DNA of 64,000 nt, taken from NCBI RefSeq assembly GCF_900114545.1, contig NZ_FOTI01000003.1, positions 62,001 through 126,000 on the forward strand. The letters run 5' to 3'. Numbering within the stretch: position 1 is the first letter of the stretch; each line of letters begins with the position of its first letter. A program made the translations under genes and the position numbers. This DNA comes from Halanaerobium salsuginis (GTDB lineage Bacteria; Bacillota; Halanaerobiia; Halanaerobiales; Halanaerobiaceae). Shown one piece after another: positions 36,501-44,583 of this stretch. The notes beneath the pieces were generated by a model. The model worked only from the letters and a program-made list of their open reading frames with translations. It ran no database searches and was not told where the DNA came from.

Positions 36501-38447
36501 ATGTCGATTACTAACGAAACAGCACAGGAACATATAAATGATTTAGCAGTTTTATGTTGTCGAACAGAGGAAGGAACTATTTTAGCTCCAAGTAATCTAG
36601 AAGATCCAAATATTTTGCCTGATTTAGAAGATTCAGGTTTATTAGAAATTCCATCAGATAATTTAAAGATAGGAGAAGTTTTAGGGGCTAAGTTGTTAAA
36701 AACAGTAGATTCATTGACTCCTTTAACACCAGACTTATTGGAAGGTATTAAAGAGTTAACAGCTGAAAGTGAAAGCGAAGAAGATCAAGACAATAAGAAT
36801 CAACAGAAAAAGATATCTGAGCAGAGTAGTTCGGCTGATAATTTAGTTGAAGATCAAATTAAGTCAAAACAAACTACTAGTAATTTTAGTAATGGTATTG
36901 TTAAAATTCATATTGGTGAAGGTAAAGATATAAATCTCGAAATTCCTATTGGTCTATCAGGAGTTAATGCAGGAGAAAATACAATTGTTAACTCTAACGA
37001 TGGAGCAGAACATAGTTTGCAATCAGAAAAAGTTGAAAGTCCTGCAGAAGAATCATTAACAAAGGAAATTAATGAGGATAAAAAAATTAGATCTTTAACT
37101 AAAAAACATTTCCAGATTGATGAAGTAGAAATTGGGGATGAAACTAAGATAGAAGGAACTACTCTCTATTTAAGGGAAAACATTTGTCAAGATGCAGTAG
37201 GAGCAGATGATTTAGTTTGTTCAATCAAGTTTGATATCATAACTCCTGCTGATTATGATAAATACAGTGAAACTATAATGGATGTTCAACCTATAGCTAC
37301 CAAAGAAGAAGATTGCAACCTTGGAGAAGGTGTAACTCGTGTTTTAGATGGGGTAGTAATTGTAGTTACCGGAACTGATGAAACAGGAGTTCAAATTGGT
37401 GAATTTGGTTCTTCAGAAGGTATTCTAGAAAGAAATATTATGTGGAACCGCCCTGGCGCACCGGATAAAGGTGAAATTTTTATTAAAACAGAAGTAATAA
37501 TTAAAGAAAAAACTAATATGGAAAGACCTGGTCCTTTAGCAGCTCATAAAGCTAGTGACTTTATCACTCAAGAAATCCGAAACGCTTTAAAAGAAGTTGA
37601 TGATAGTTTAGTTACTAAAGAAGAAGAACTTACTCAATATAGAAGACCAGCCAAGAAAAAGGTTGTAATTATCAAAGAAATTATGGGACAGGGTGCAATG
37701 CATGATAATATAATTTTACCCATAGAACCAGTTGGTATATTAGGTGGGGAACCTAATGTTGATTTGGGTAATGTACCACTTGTTTTATCTCCACTTGAGG
37801 TCTTAGATGGTGGCATCCATGCTTTGACTTGTATTGGACCTGCCTCTAAAGAAACTTCTCGTCATTATTGGAGAGAACCTTTAGTAAAAGAAATTATGGC
37901 TGATGATGAGCTTGATCTAGCAGGGATAGTTTTTGTTGGATCTCCACAGGCAAATTCGGAAAAATTTTATGTTTCAAAAAGACTTGGTATGTTAGTTGAA
38001 ACAATGGATGTTGATGGTGCATTTATTACTACAGAAGGATTTGGGAATAATCATATTGACTTTGCTAGTCACCATGAGCAAGTTGGTATGCGAGGAGTAC
38101 CTGTGGTAGGAATGTCTTTCTGTGCTGAGCAGGGTGCTTTAGTAGTTGGAAATAAATATATGAAATATATGATTGATAATAATAAGTCAGAGCAAGGAAT
38201 TGAAAATGAGATACTTTCTAATAATACTCTTTGCCCAGAAGATGCTGTGAGAGCAGCGGCAATGCTAAAGGCTGCTATGTTTGGTGCAGATGTTAAAGAG
38301 GCAGAAAGACATTTTAATCACCATGTAAAAGATAAAAATATTGACTTGATTGAAGAAGAAACTACTCGGGAAGTTGAGCTTGTACCAAATGAGCAAATCT
38401 TACCTAAAAGTAAAAAACGTCAAGAAATTTATGATACTGATGAATAA
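36501..38447 (+). CDS. prdA: D-proline reductase proprotein PrdA
   Basis: Pyruvoyl-containing subunit precursor of D-proline reductase, which converts D-proline to 5-aminovalerate. The proprotein cleaves at a cysteine that becomes the pyruvoyl group. Here the expected site is Thr443-Cys444 in HALTCIGPASKETSRHY. The N-terminal part (about 1-90) and the core from about 205 are well conserved. Residues about 92-205 form an acidic, Ser/Asn-rich low-complexity linker. The 648-residue length is close to known PrdA. ATG start behind AAGGAGGG, 23 bases after prdC. The paralogous pair prdD/prdE downstream corresponds to its two cleaved halves. Confidence 0.92.
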   Translation: MSITNETAQEHINDLAVLCCRTEEGTILAPSNLEDPNILPDLEDSGLLEIPSDNLKIGEVLGAKLLKTVDSLTPLTPDLLEGIKELTAESESEEDQDNKNQQKKISEQSSSADNLVEDQIKSKQTTSNFSNGIVKIHIGEGKDINLEIPIGLSGVNAGENTIVNSNDGAEHSLQSEKVESPAEESLTKEINEDKKIRSLTKKHFQIDEVEIGDETKIEGTTLYLRENICQDAVGADDLVCSIKFDIITPADYDKYSETIMDVQPIATKEEDCNLGEGVTRVLDGVVIVVTGTDETGVQIGEFGSSEGILERNIMWNRPGAPDKGEIFIKTEVIIKEKTNMERPGPLAAHKASDFITQEIRNALKEVDDSLVTKEEELTQYRRPAKKKVVIIKEIMGQGAMHDNIILPIEPVGILGGEPNVDLGNVPLVLSPLEVLDGGIHALTCIGPASKETSRHYWREPLVKEIMADDELDLAGIVFVGSPQANSEKFYVSKRLGMLVETMDVDGAFITTEGFGNNHIDFASHHEQVGMRGVPVVGMSFCAEQGALVVGNKYMKYMIDNNKSEQGIENEILSNNTLCPEDAVRAAAMLKAAMFGADVKEAERHFNHHVKDKNIDLIEEETTREVELVPNEQILPKSKKRQEIYDTDE

Positions 38448-38715
38448 AAGAGACATTGACGCTAAAATGAAATATGGTGACAGCATTATCAAAATGGAAG
38501 GCATTATTGTTGAAGTTGAAGATGGTGCTGTTGCAGTAGATTTCAAGGGACGACTAGGTTATTTAAAGGTTCCCAAGAGAATGATAATTTGTGATTATCC
38601 TCTTAAAGTGGGTCAGGAAGTTGGTCTTAAGATGAGTTTTCTTGAAGTTTTAAGTCCTGAAGTTAATGAAAAATATATTAGCAATCTTGCTAAAAAGGAA
38701 ATAAAGGGAGGCTGA
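38440..38715 (+). CDS. CBO2463/CBO2479-type small protein of the prd cluster
   Basis: A 91-residue protein in the gap between prdA and prdB, as seen in other prd clusters. The ATG at 38440 overlaps the end of prdA by eight bases and gives MNKRDIDAKMKYGDSI. ATG 38428 is an in-frame alternative, and neither has a strong ribosome-binding site, suggesting coupling. The core GIIVEVEDGAVAVDFKGRLG looks like a small beta-barrel fold, with VPKRMIICDYPLKVGQEVGL following. Function is unknown. Its place between the two catalytic subunits suggests assembly, maturation or structural support of the reductase. Confidence 0.7.
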   Translation: MNKRDIDAKMKYGDSIIKMEGIIVEVEDGAVAVDFKGRLGYLKVPKRMIICDYPLKVGQEVGLKMSFLEVLSPEVNEKYISNLAKKEIKGG

Positions 38716-38721
38716 ATAAAG

Positions 38722-39450
38722 ATGACTAAAATGACAGTTGTTAATGGATTACAATCTGAAATATATGTACCAATTACACCAAAGCCTGTCTGGGCCCAGG
38801 TAGAAAAAGAATTAAAAGAAATGCGAGTAGCATTAGCTACTGCAGCAGGAGTTCATTTGAAAACAGATAAGAGATTTAATCTAGCAGGTGATTTTACTTT
38901 TCGCAAGATACCTGGAGATACTCCAACTAATGAATTGATGGTATCGCACGGTGGTTATGATCAGGCTGATGTTAATAAAGATATCAATTGTATGTTTCCA
39001 ATTGATAGGTTGAGAGAATTAGCGGAAAGTGGCTTTATCAAAGAAGTTGCACCAACTCATATAGGATTTATGGGTGGTGGAGGTGACCAGAAAAAATTTA
39101 ATGAATATACTGGTCCAGAAGTCGCAAAAATTTTGAAAGAAGAACAAGTTGATGCTGTATTATTAACAGCTGGCTGAGGTACCTGTCACCGCTCTGCCGT
39201 GATTGTGCAGAGAGCGATTGAAAGTGCTGGTATTCCGACTATTATAATTGCCGCTTTACCTCCTGTTGTAAGACAGAGTGGTTCACCAAGAGCAGTTGCT
39301 CCAATTGTTCCAATGGGTGCAAACGCTGGTGAACCTAATAATATAGAAATGCAGACTGGGATTATTAAGGATACTTTGGAACAGCTTATCCAAATTCCAA
39401 GTGCTGGTAAAATAGTTAGTTTAAATTATGAATATAATGCAGAAGTTTAA
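38722..39450 (+). CDS. prdB: PrdB, selenocysteine subunit of D-proline reductase
   Basis: Catalytic subunit carrying the selenol that attacks D-proline. The frame from ATG 38722 (AAAGGGAGG upstream) meets TGA at 39175-39177 in AVLLTAG-U-GTCHRSAV and continues to TAA at 39448-39450. This gives 242 residues with Sec at 152, the position known in Acetoanaerobium sticklandii PrdB. The motif G-U-GTCHR is shared with glycine/betaine reductase GrdB-type proteins. A hairpin suitable as SECIS follows the codon. The downstream part (IVQRAIESAGIPTIII, SPRAVAPIVPMGANAGEPN) is clearly the same protein, not a separate gene. Confidence 0.93.
39190..39216 (+). promoter_or_regulatory. SECIS-like hairpin of prdB
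   Basis: CGCTCTGC (39190-39197) pairs with GCAGAGAGCG (39207-39216) with a two-base bulge, loop CGTGATTGT. It starts 12 bases after the Sec TGA. Confidence 0.6.
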
Positions 39451-39471
39451 GTTTTAAATTTAGGTGGATAT

Positions 39472-39544
39472 AAACTCTGTTCTTTTCATTTTATTCTAAT
39501 ATATTCTAGCTTAATATTAAGTTTTAAAGTTTAGAACAGAGTTT
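39472..39544 (+). repeat. 12-bp inverted repeat in the prdB-prdD gap
   Basis: AAACTCTGTTCT (39472-39483) and AGAACAGAGTTT (39533-39544) are exact reverse complements, 49 bases apart. The AT-rich loop contains the smaller palindrome CTTAATATTAAG. In RNA this would form a long hairpin between the Sec gene and prdD. There is no T-run after it, so it is not a classic terminator. Confidence 0.6.
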
Positions 39545-39564
39545 TACTGCTTAAGTTAATTGAG

Positions 39565-40335
39565 GTGGAAATTATTAAAAAATCAGAAAAAATAAGCAGT
39601 TTAATTATTAATTCTTTTCATATTAAAGATGTTGTTTTAGCAGATAAGTTTAAAATTGACAGAAATATTCTTAGTATTTCAACTAAAAATATTAGTAACT
39701 TAATTGCTGAAGAAAAGTTAGTAAGTAATATTGATTTAAAAATAATTAAGCCTAATAACCATAATCTTCAAATTAATACAATTATGGATATTATACCGAT
39801 TTCCACCAAAGTTTTAGGAGAAATTGGTGAAGGAATAACTTATACTTTAACAGGCGTTTATTTTATGTTAACTGGAATTGATAAATCTGGAAGGCAAATA
39901 TCTGATTTTGGTTCATCAGCTGGTTTGTTAAAAGATAAAATTTATTTTGGTAGAGCTGGTACTCCATCTCAAAAAGATTTTATAATTTCTTTTAACGTTA
40001 CTTTAGCAAGTGGATCAGCAATTAATCGTTCTGGCCCCATTGCAATTCATCGAGTTTGTGATCAATATATACAACTAATTCGTAATGTACTGAAAAATCT
40101 TTCTGCCAATAAAAGTGATGAAAAACACATATTTCATGATAAACGAACTCCTTCTAAAAAAAGGGTGGCAATTATCAAACAGGTCGCAGGTCAAGGAACA
40201 ATGTATGATAATTTATTATTTCCAGACGAACCCTCAGGTTTTAAAGGTGGCAAGTCAATTATTGATCTCGGAAATATGCCAGTTATATTAACTCCAAATG
40301 AATACAGAGATGGAGCTTTACATGCGATGACGTAG
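39565..40335 (+). CDS. prdD: PrdD, homologue of the N-terminal half of PrdA
   Basis: The 256-residue protein aligns with the PrdA beta part: STKVLGEIGEGITYTLTGVYFML against ATKEEDCNLGEGVTRVLDGV in PrdA, INRSGPIAIHRVCDQ against MERPGPLAAHKASD, and the end IDLGNMPVILTPNEYRDGALHAMT against VDLGNVPLVLSPLEVLDGGIHALT. It stops exactly where PrdA has its scissile Thr-Cys. Its role in the reductase complex is not established. The GTG at 39565 lies inside the ribosome-binding site GAGGTGG, so the true start may be ATT 39574. The TAG stop is followed by a short gap to prdE. Confidence 0.82.
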   Translation: MEIIKKSEKISSLIINSFHIKDVVLADKFKIDRNILSISTKNISNLIAEEKLVSNIDLKIIKPNNHNLQINTIMDIIPISTKVLGEIGEGITYTLTGVYFMLTGIDKSGRQISDFGSSAGLLKDKIYFGRAGTPSQKDFIISFNVTLASGSAINRSGPIAIHRVCDQYIQLIRNVLKNLSANKSDEKHIFHDKRTPSKKRVAIIKQVAGQGTMYDNLLFPDEPSGFKGGKSIIDLGNMPVILTPNEYRDGALHAMT

Positions 40336-40360
40336 AACTTTATTTCGGGGGGGGATTAAA

Positions 40361-40822
40361 ATGGGCATCGGCCCTTCAACTAAAGAAACAACTTTACATC
40401 ATTTTAGAGATCCTTTATTAAATGTTGTAGATGCTGACCAAGATGTTGAAATAGTAGCTGTAATTATTGCTGGAACACCTCAAGATAACAAGAGTAAAGA
40501 ATTCATAAGCAAAAGGACAGCAAATTGTCTAGAAGCTATGCGAGTTGATGGAGCAATTATTTCTAGTGACGGCTGGGGTAATAGTGATCTTGATTTTGTA
40601 AATACAATTGGTGAAGTAGGCAAAAAAAAGATTCCAATAGTGGGCTTAAATTTTATTGGTACTCAAGCTGAATTTGTAGTTACAAACCAATACATGGATA
40701 CTATTGTTGATTTTAATAAGTCAGATGCAGGTATAGAAACTGAAGTTGTTGGTGAAAATAATGTCATTGAGCTCGATGCCAGAAAAGCACTTGCATTTTT
40801 AAAATTAAAAATGAGAAAATAA
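40361..40822 (+). CDS. prdE: PrdE, homologue of the C-terminal half of PrdA
   Basis: The 153-residue protein begins MGIGPSTKETTLHHFRDPL, matching PrdA CIGPASKETSRHYWREPL just after its cleavage site. The pyruvoyl-forming Cys is replaced by Gly, so it cannot form the cofactor in the same way. Further matches are VIIAGTPQ, EAMRVDGAIISSDGWGNSDLDF and VGLNFIGTQAEFVV. ATG start after a GGGGGGGG tract that serves as ribosome-binding site. It lies 25 bases after prdD in another frame. Prd clusters elsewhere carry the same small subunit-like protein; an accessory or regulatory subunit is likely. Confidence 0.82.
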   Translation: MGIGPSTKETTLHHFRDPLLNVVDADQDVEIVAVIIAGTPQDNKSKEFISKRTANCLEAMRVDGAIISSDGWGNSDLDFVNTIGEVGKKKIPIVGLNFIGTQAEFVVTNQYMDTIVDFNKSDAGIETEVVGENNVIELDARKALAFLKLKMRK

Positions 40823-40864
40823 AAATCTAACTAAAGTATTTTAAATTATATAGGGAGGTAAATT

Positions 40865-41869
40865 ATGAATTTTATTAAAAGTATTCAAGCTGTTGATTCT
40901 CATACAATGGGAGAACCGACCAGAATTATAACTGGTGGTGTACCAAAAGTACCAGGTAAAAATATGGCTGAAAAAAAAGCATATCTAGCAGAACATCTAG
41001 ATAATATTCGAACTACAGTAATGTTTGAACCACGCGGTCACAATGATATGTTTGGTTCCATTATTCTTCCTCCGACTACTGAAGAAGCAGACTTAGGTAT
41101 TGTGTTTATGGATGGTGGTGGTTATCTAAATATGTGCGGCCACGGTAGTATTGGAGCAGCTACAGTTGCAGTTGAGACAGGAATGGTAGAGGTAAAAGAA
41201 CCTTATACAGAGGTTATTTTAGAGGCTCCAGCTGGTTTAATTAAAGCTCGGGTAGAAGTTAAAAATGGTAAAGCTAAATCTGTTTCTATAGTTAACGTTA
41301 ATTCTTTTGTTTATCAAGAAAACCTAGAAATTGAGGTGCCAGAAATTGGGCCAATAAAATTAGATATTTCTTTTGGAGGTAGTTTCTTTGCTATAGTTAA
41401 TGCCAAAGATCTTGGCATTCAAGTTAATCATGCTAATAGTGATCAATTAAAAAAGATTGGAATTCAAATCCGGGATATTGTAAATGAAACAATTAAAGTT
41501 GAGCACCCTGAAAAAAAATATATAAATACGGTTGACTTAGTAGAAATTTATGATGATCCATCTAACCCAGCTGCTGATAAGAAAAATGCAGTTATTTTTG
41601 GGCAGGGTCAACTTGACCGTTCTCCTTGTGGAACAGGAACTAGTGCTAAACTAGCTACTTTATATAAAAAGGGCCTGCTAAAAGAAAATGAAGAGTTTGT
41701 TTATGAAAGTATAACTGGAACAATGTTTAAAGGAAAGATAATAGCTTTAGCTAAAGTAGGAAACTTTGAGGCTGTTGTACCTGAAATAACTGCTAATGCC
41801 TATATAACTGGTTTTAATCAGTTTGTAATTGATCCTGAAGATCCTTTGCAATATGGATTTTGTTTATAG
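40865..41869 (+). CDS. prdF: Proline racemase
   Basis: Interconverts L- and D-proline, feeding D-proline reductase. The two catalytic cysteines are Cys91 in LNMCGHGSIG and Cys255 in DRSPCGTGTSAK. N-terminal IQAVDSHTMGEPTRII and FEPRGHNDMFGSI are also characteristic. The length of 334 residues is the same as the Clostridioides difficile and Acetoanaerobium enzymes. The start is ATG behind AGGGAGGTA. It closes the core prd set. Confidence 0.94.
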   Translation: MNFIKSIQAVDSHTMGEPTRIITGGVPKVPGKNMAEKKAYLAEHLDNIRTTVMFEPRGHNDMFGSIILPPTTEEADLGIVFMDGGGYLNMCGHGSIGAATVAVETGMVEVKEPYTEVILEAPAGLIKARVEVKNGKAKSVSIVNVNSFVYQENLEIEVPEIGPIKLDISFGGSFFAIVNAKDLGIQVNHANSDQLKKIGIQIRDIVNETIKVEHPEKKYINTVDLVEIYDDPSNPAADKKNAVIFGQGQLDRSPCGTGTSAKLATLYKKGLLKENEEFVYESITGTMFKGKIIALAKVGNFEAVVPEITANAYITGFNQFVIDPEDPLQYGFCL

Positions 41870-41923
41870 TAGTTATTTTTTAAATAAAACACTAATAAAT
41901 AGTATTTAAGAGGAGTGAATAAT

Positions 41924-42781
41924 TTGATTAATATTTTATTGGGTATGTTAGCCTTGTTGGGAAGTTGGTTTAGTGTTGAATTGGCTAGAGATACAGTTAA
42001 AAATCATAATAATATGGAAGCTAAAACAGATTGGATTAAATCAGGATTAATTGGATTTACTACTAATTTTTTTGATACACTTGGTATTGGTAGTTTTGCT
42101 CCCACAACTGCTTTGCTGAGAGGCTTTAAACAAATTAGTGACCGTGTTTTACCAGGTACTTTAAATGTTTCCTGTTCTATCCCTGTAATTATTGAGGCAT
42201 TTATTTTTATTTCTGTAATTGAGGTTGCTCCACTTACATTATTTAGTATGTTAGCTGCAGCAACAGTGGGAGCCTGGATTGGAGCAGGGGTTGTTTCAGA
42301 TTTACCTGAAAAAAAAGTTCAATATGGAATGTCGTTTGCTTTGTTTATTACTGCTTTTTTAATGATTGCTGGTCAACTGGGATGGATGCCAGTTGGCGGT
42401 GAGGCAGTAGGTTTAAGTGGGATAAAGTTAATGATTGCAATTGGTGCTAATTTTGTTTTGGGAGCTTTAATGACAGTTGGAATTGGGCTTTATGCACCCT
42501 GTATGGCTTTAATTTACATGTTAGGTATGAGTGCCCGGGTTGCTTTTCCTATTATGATGGGTTCCTGTGCGTTTTTAATGCCTGTTGCTTCAGTTAAGTT
42601 TATTAAAGAAGGTGCTTATAATCGTAAAGCTTCTCTGGCAGTCTCTATTGGAGGGGCAATTGGGGTTTTTATTGCAGCTTATATAGTAAAAACATTGCCA
42701 CTGAACATTTTAACTTGGTTAGTAATCTGTGTAATTTTCTACACTTCAATTACAATGTTTAGAGCTGCATCTAATAAGTAG
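41924..42781 (+). CDS. TSUP/TauE-SafE family membrane transporter
   Basis: The 285-residue protein has about eight hydrophobic helices and a repeated layout. Conserved stretches include IGFTTNFFDTLGIGSFAPTTAL and GIGLYAPCMALIYMLGM. Family members move sulfonates, sulfite or other organic anions. The TTG at 41924 is chosen because AGAGGAGTG lies seven bases upstream and overlaps the in-frame GTG at 41915. It follows prdF by 54 bases without a terminator and is probably the last gene of the prd transcript. The substrate is unknown; export of a proline-reduction product or uptake of a sulfur/selenium anion are both possible. Confidence 0.78.
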   Translation: MINILLGMLALLGSWFSVELARDTVKNHNNMEAKTDWIKSGLIGFTTNFFDTLGIGSFAPTTALLRGFKQISDRVLPGTLNVSCSIPVIIEAFIFISVIEVAPLTLFSMLAAATVGAWIGAGVVSDLPEKKVQYGMSFALFITAFLMIAGQLGWMPVGGEAVGLSGIKLMIAIGANFVLGALMTVGIGLYAPCMALIYMLGMSARVAFPIMMGSCAFLMPVASVKFIKEGAYNRKASLAVSIGGAIGVFIAAYIVKTLPLNILTWLVICVIFYTSITMFRAASNK

Positions 42782-42862
42782 TTGCTTCTTATCATTAAAA
42801 ACAGAAGAAATAATTTAAGTTAGCTTAAAAATATGAGTAATTTACTCTAAATAATTTGTTTT

Positions 42863-42919
42863 GGCAGGAGAAGATAAGATTACTCTATCAGAGTGCCATT
42901 TATCTCTTTTGCCTTTTTT
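42863..42919 (+). terminator. Large bulged terminator closing the prd operon
   Basis: GGCAGGAGA-A-GATAA (from 42863) pairs with TTATCTCTTTTGCC (to 42913) with a one-base bulge. An inner ACTCT-ATC-AGAGT hairpin sits at the top, and six T residues follow. Confidence 0.7.
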
Positions 42920-42937
42920 GAAAATGAATATTATAAT
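42909..42937 (+). promoter_or_regulatory. Possible sigma-A promoter of the NSS transporter
   Basis: TTGCCT (42909-42914), 17 bases, TATAAT (42932-42937). The -35 overlaps the tail of the preceding terminator. Confidence 0.45.
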
Positions 42938-42984
42938 TATAATAGTTTTAAATTTCACATATAGTTAAGGAGGTTTGATTAGCG

Positions 42985-44415
42985 ATTAAGAATGAACAAT
43001 GGTCTAGCCGGTGGGGCTTTATTGCAGCAGCAATTGGTATGGCAGCTGGGACAGGTAATATATGGCGTTTTCCTCGAGTGGCAGTTCAAAATGGAGGAGG
43101 TAGTTTTATTATTGCCTGGCTAGTAGCACTCTTTGTTTGGTCCATTCCTTTATTAATTGCTGAGATGGTAATTGGTAAGAAAACACGATTAGGTACAATT
43201 AAAGCATTTACCCAAATGGGAGCTAGCAAGTATAGTAAATTTTTTGGTAGCTGGATTACATGGGTTTGCATTGCAATTATGTCATATTATTCTGTTGTTA
43301 TGGGCTGGACAATTAAATATTTTATTTTGAGTTTAACTAATAATTTAACAACTAATACTAGTTTTATCTGGTCAACTTTTATTAATTCTCCAAATCAGAC
43401 AATTTCTTTTCATTTTTTAGCAGTATTGTTATGTGTATTTGTAGTTTATAAAGGAATAACAAATGGGATTGAAAAAGTTACTAAATTTTTAATACCAACT
43501 TTGTTTATAATTTTGATAGTTTGTGCAGTTAGAGCACTTTTGTTACCAAACTCAATCAAAGGAATAAATTACTTATTTACTTTTAAATTGCAAGAATTAT
43601 TAAATCCTAAGCTATGGTTAGAGGCATTTACTCAATCTGCCTGGTCAACAGGTGCTGGTTGGGGATTTATTATAACTTATGCAATTTATACTAAAAAAAA
43701 TTCTGATATTGCAGTTAATTGTTTTATAACAGGTATTAGTAATAATTTAGTTTCAATAATTGCAGCTTTAGGTATAATACCAACCATATTTGCTCTTTCT
43801 TCTCAGCAAGCAGCAATGGAAGCTATTAATTCTAGTAATACTGGTTTAGCTTTTATTTATTATCCTAAGTTATTTCCGACTATGGTTGGCGGAAAATGGT
43901 TAGCAATACTTTTCTTTTTAGCAATGGTCATGGCATCTTTAACTTCAATAATAGCAATGTTTGAAGTGGCTGTTAAAAACTTAATGGATTATGGTGTTAG
44001 CAGAAAAAAAGCTGCAGTTATTACAGGTATAGTTGCCTTTTTATTAGGGCTCCCTTCAGCTTATAATATTGAAATTTTAAATAATCAGGATTTTGTTTGG
44101 GGGGTAGGTCTTTTAGTTAGTGGTTTATTTGTTAGTCTAACTATTATTAAATATGGTGCAGAAAAGATAAGAAATAATGAAATTAATACAGAATATAGTC
44201 AACTTTATATTGGTTCCTGGTGGACAAAGTTTATAAAATTGATCCCCATTATATTTATATTTATTTTTGGTTGGTGGATTTGGCAATCTATTATCTGGTA
44301 TCCAGGCAATTGGTGGAATCCTTTTGCAGTTTATAGTTTAGGTAGTATTATTTTTCAATTTATAATAGTTTATTTGTTGATTTTATTAATAAATAAACTT
44401 AAATTTATAAACTGA
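42985..44415 (+). CDS. Sodium-dependent symporter, NSS/SNF family
   Basis: Sodium-coupled amino-acid-type transporter with about 11-12 helices. The first helix carries the family signature WGFIAAAIGMAAGTGNIWRFPRVAVQNGGGSF. The first ATG in frame (43039) would remove most of helix 1. The frame is open upstream to a TGA at 42976, and a perfect AAGGAGG (42967-42973) precedes it. The only plausible start in that space is ATT at 42985, giving 476 residues. The substrate is unknown; the position after the prd genes makes proline or another Stickland amino acid likely. A 38-base palindrome follows. Confidence 0.8.
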   Translation: MKNEQWSSRWGFIAAAIGMAAGTGNIWRFPRVAVQNGGGSFIIAWLVALFVWSIPLLIAEMVIGKKTRLGTIKAFTQMGASKYSKFFGSWITWVCIAIMSYYSVVMGWTIKYFILSLTNNLTTNTSFIWSTFINSPNQTISFHFLAVLLCVFVVYKGITNGIEKVTKFLIPTLFIILIVCAVRALLLPNSIKGINYLFTFKLQELLNPKLWLEAFTQSAWSTGAGWGFIITYAIYTKKNSDIAVNCFITGISNNLVSIIAALGIIPTIFALSSQQAAMEAINSSNTGLAFIYYPKLFPTMVGGKWLAILFFLAMVMASLTSIIAMFEVAVKNLMDYGVSRKKAAVITGIVAFLLGLPSAYNIEILNNQDFVWGVGLLVSGLFVSLTIIKYGAEKIRNNEINTEYSQLYIGSWWTKFIKLIPIIFIFIFGWWIWQSIIWYPGNWWNPFAVYSLGSIIFQFIIVYLLILLINKLKFIN

Positions 44416-44424
44416 CTAATTAAT

Positions 44425-44462
44425 CAAATGATATATTGGTAATATTACCAATATATCATTTG
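44425..44462. terminator. Perfect 38-base palindrome after the NSS transporter
   Basis: The left arm CAAATGATATATTGGTAAT is followed with no spacer by its exact reverse complement. It begins 10 bases after the transporter stop and is followed by AAATTTTG. It probably ends transcription or protects the 3' end, although the T-run is poor. Confidence 0.55.
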
Positions 44463-44583
44463 AAATTTTGCTTAAATAAAGTAGTTTTATATAGAAATCT
44501 TAGATTTAAAATGTTTTTTTATTTATCAAATAAGCAAAACTTATTCTTAAGATAAAAATTACTTATTACAGGAGTGAAAAACA

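Noticed and set aside
39199-39450. A separate small gene after the prdB TGA
   Set aside because: It has no ribosome-binding site and continues PrdB in the same frame; the TGA is the Sec codon.
40333-40360. Read-through of the prdD TAG (for example as pyrrolysine) to join prdD and prdE
   Set aside because: After TAG only seven codons follow before TAA at 40357-40359, and prdE is in another frame with its own G-rich ribosome-binding site. PrdD also ends where PrdA is cleaved, so TAG is a true stop.
42782-42984. Riboswitch upstream of the NSS transporter
   Set aside because: The structure at 42863-42919 is a plain bulged terminator directly followed by T residues, with no conserved aptamer core recognisable.
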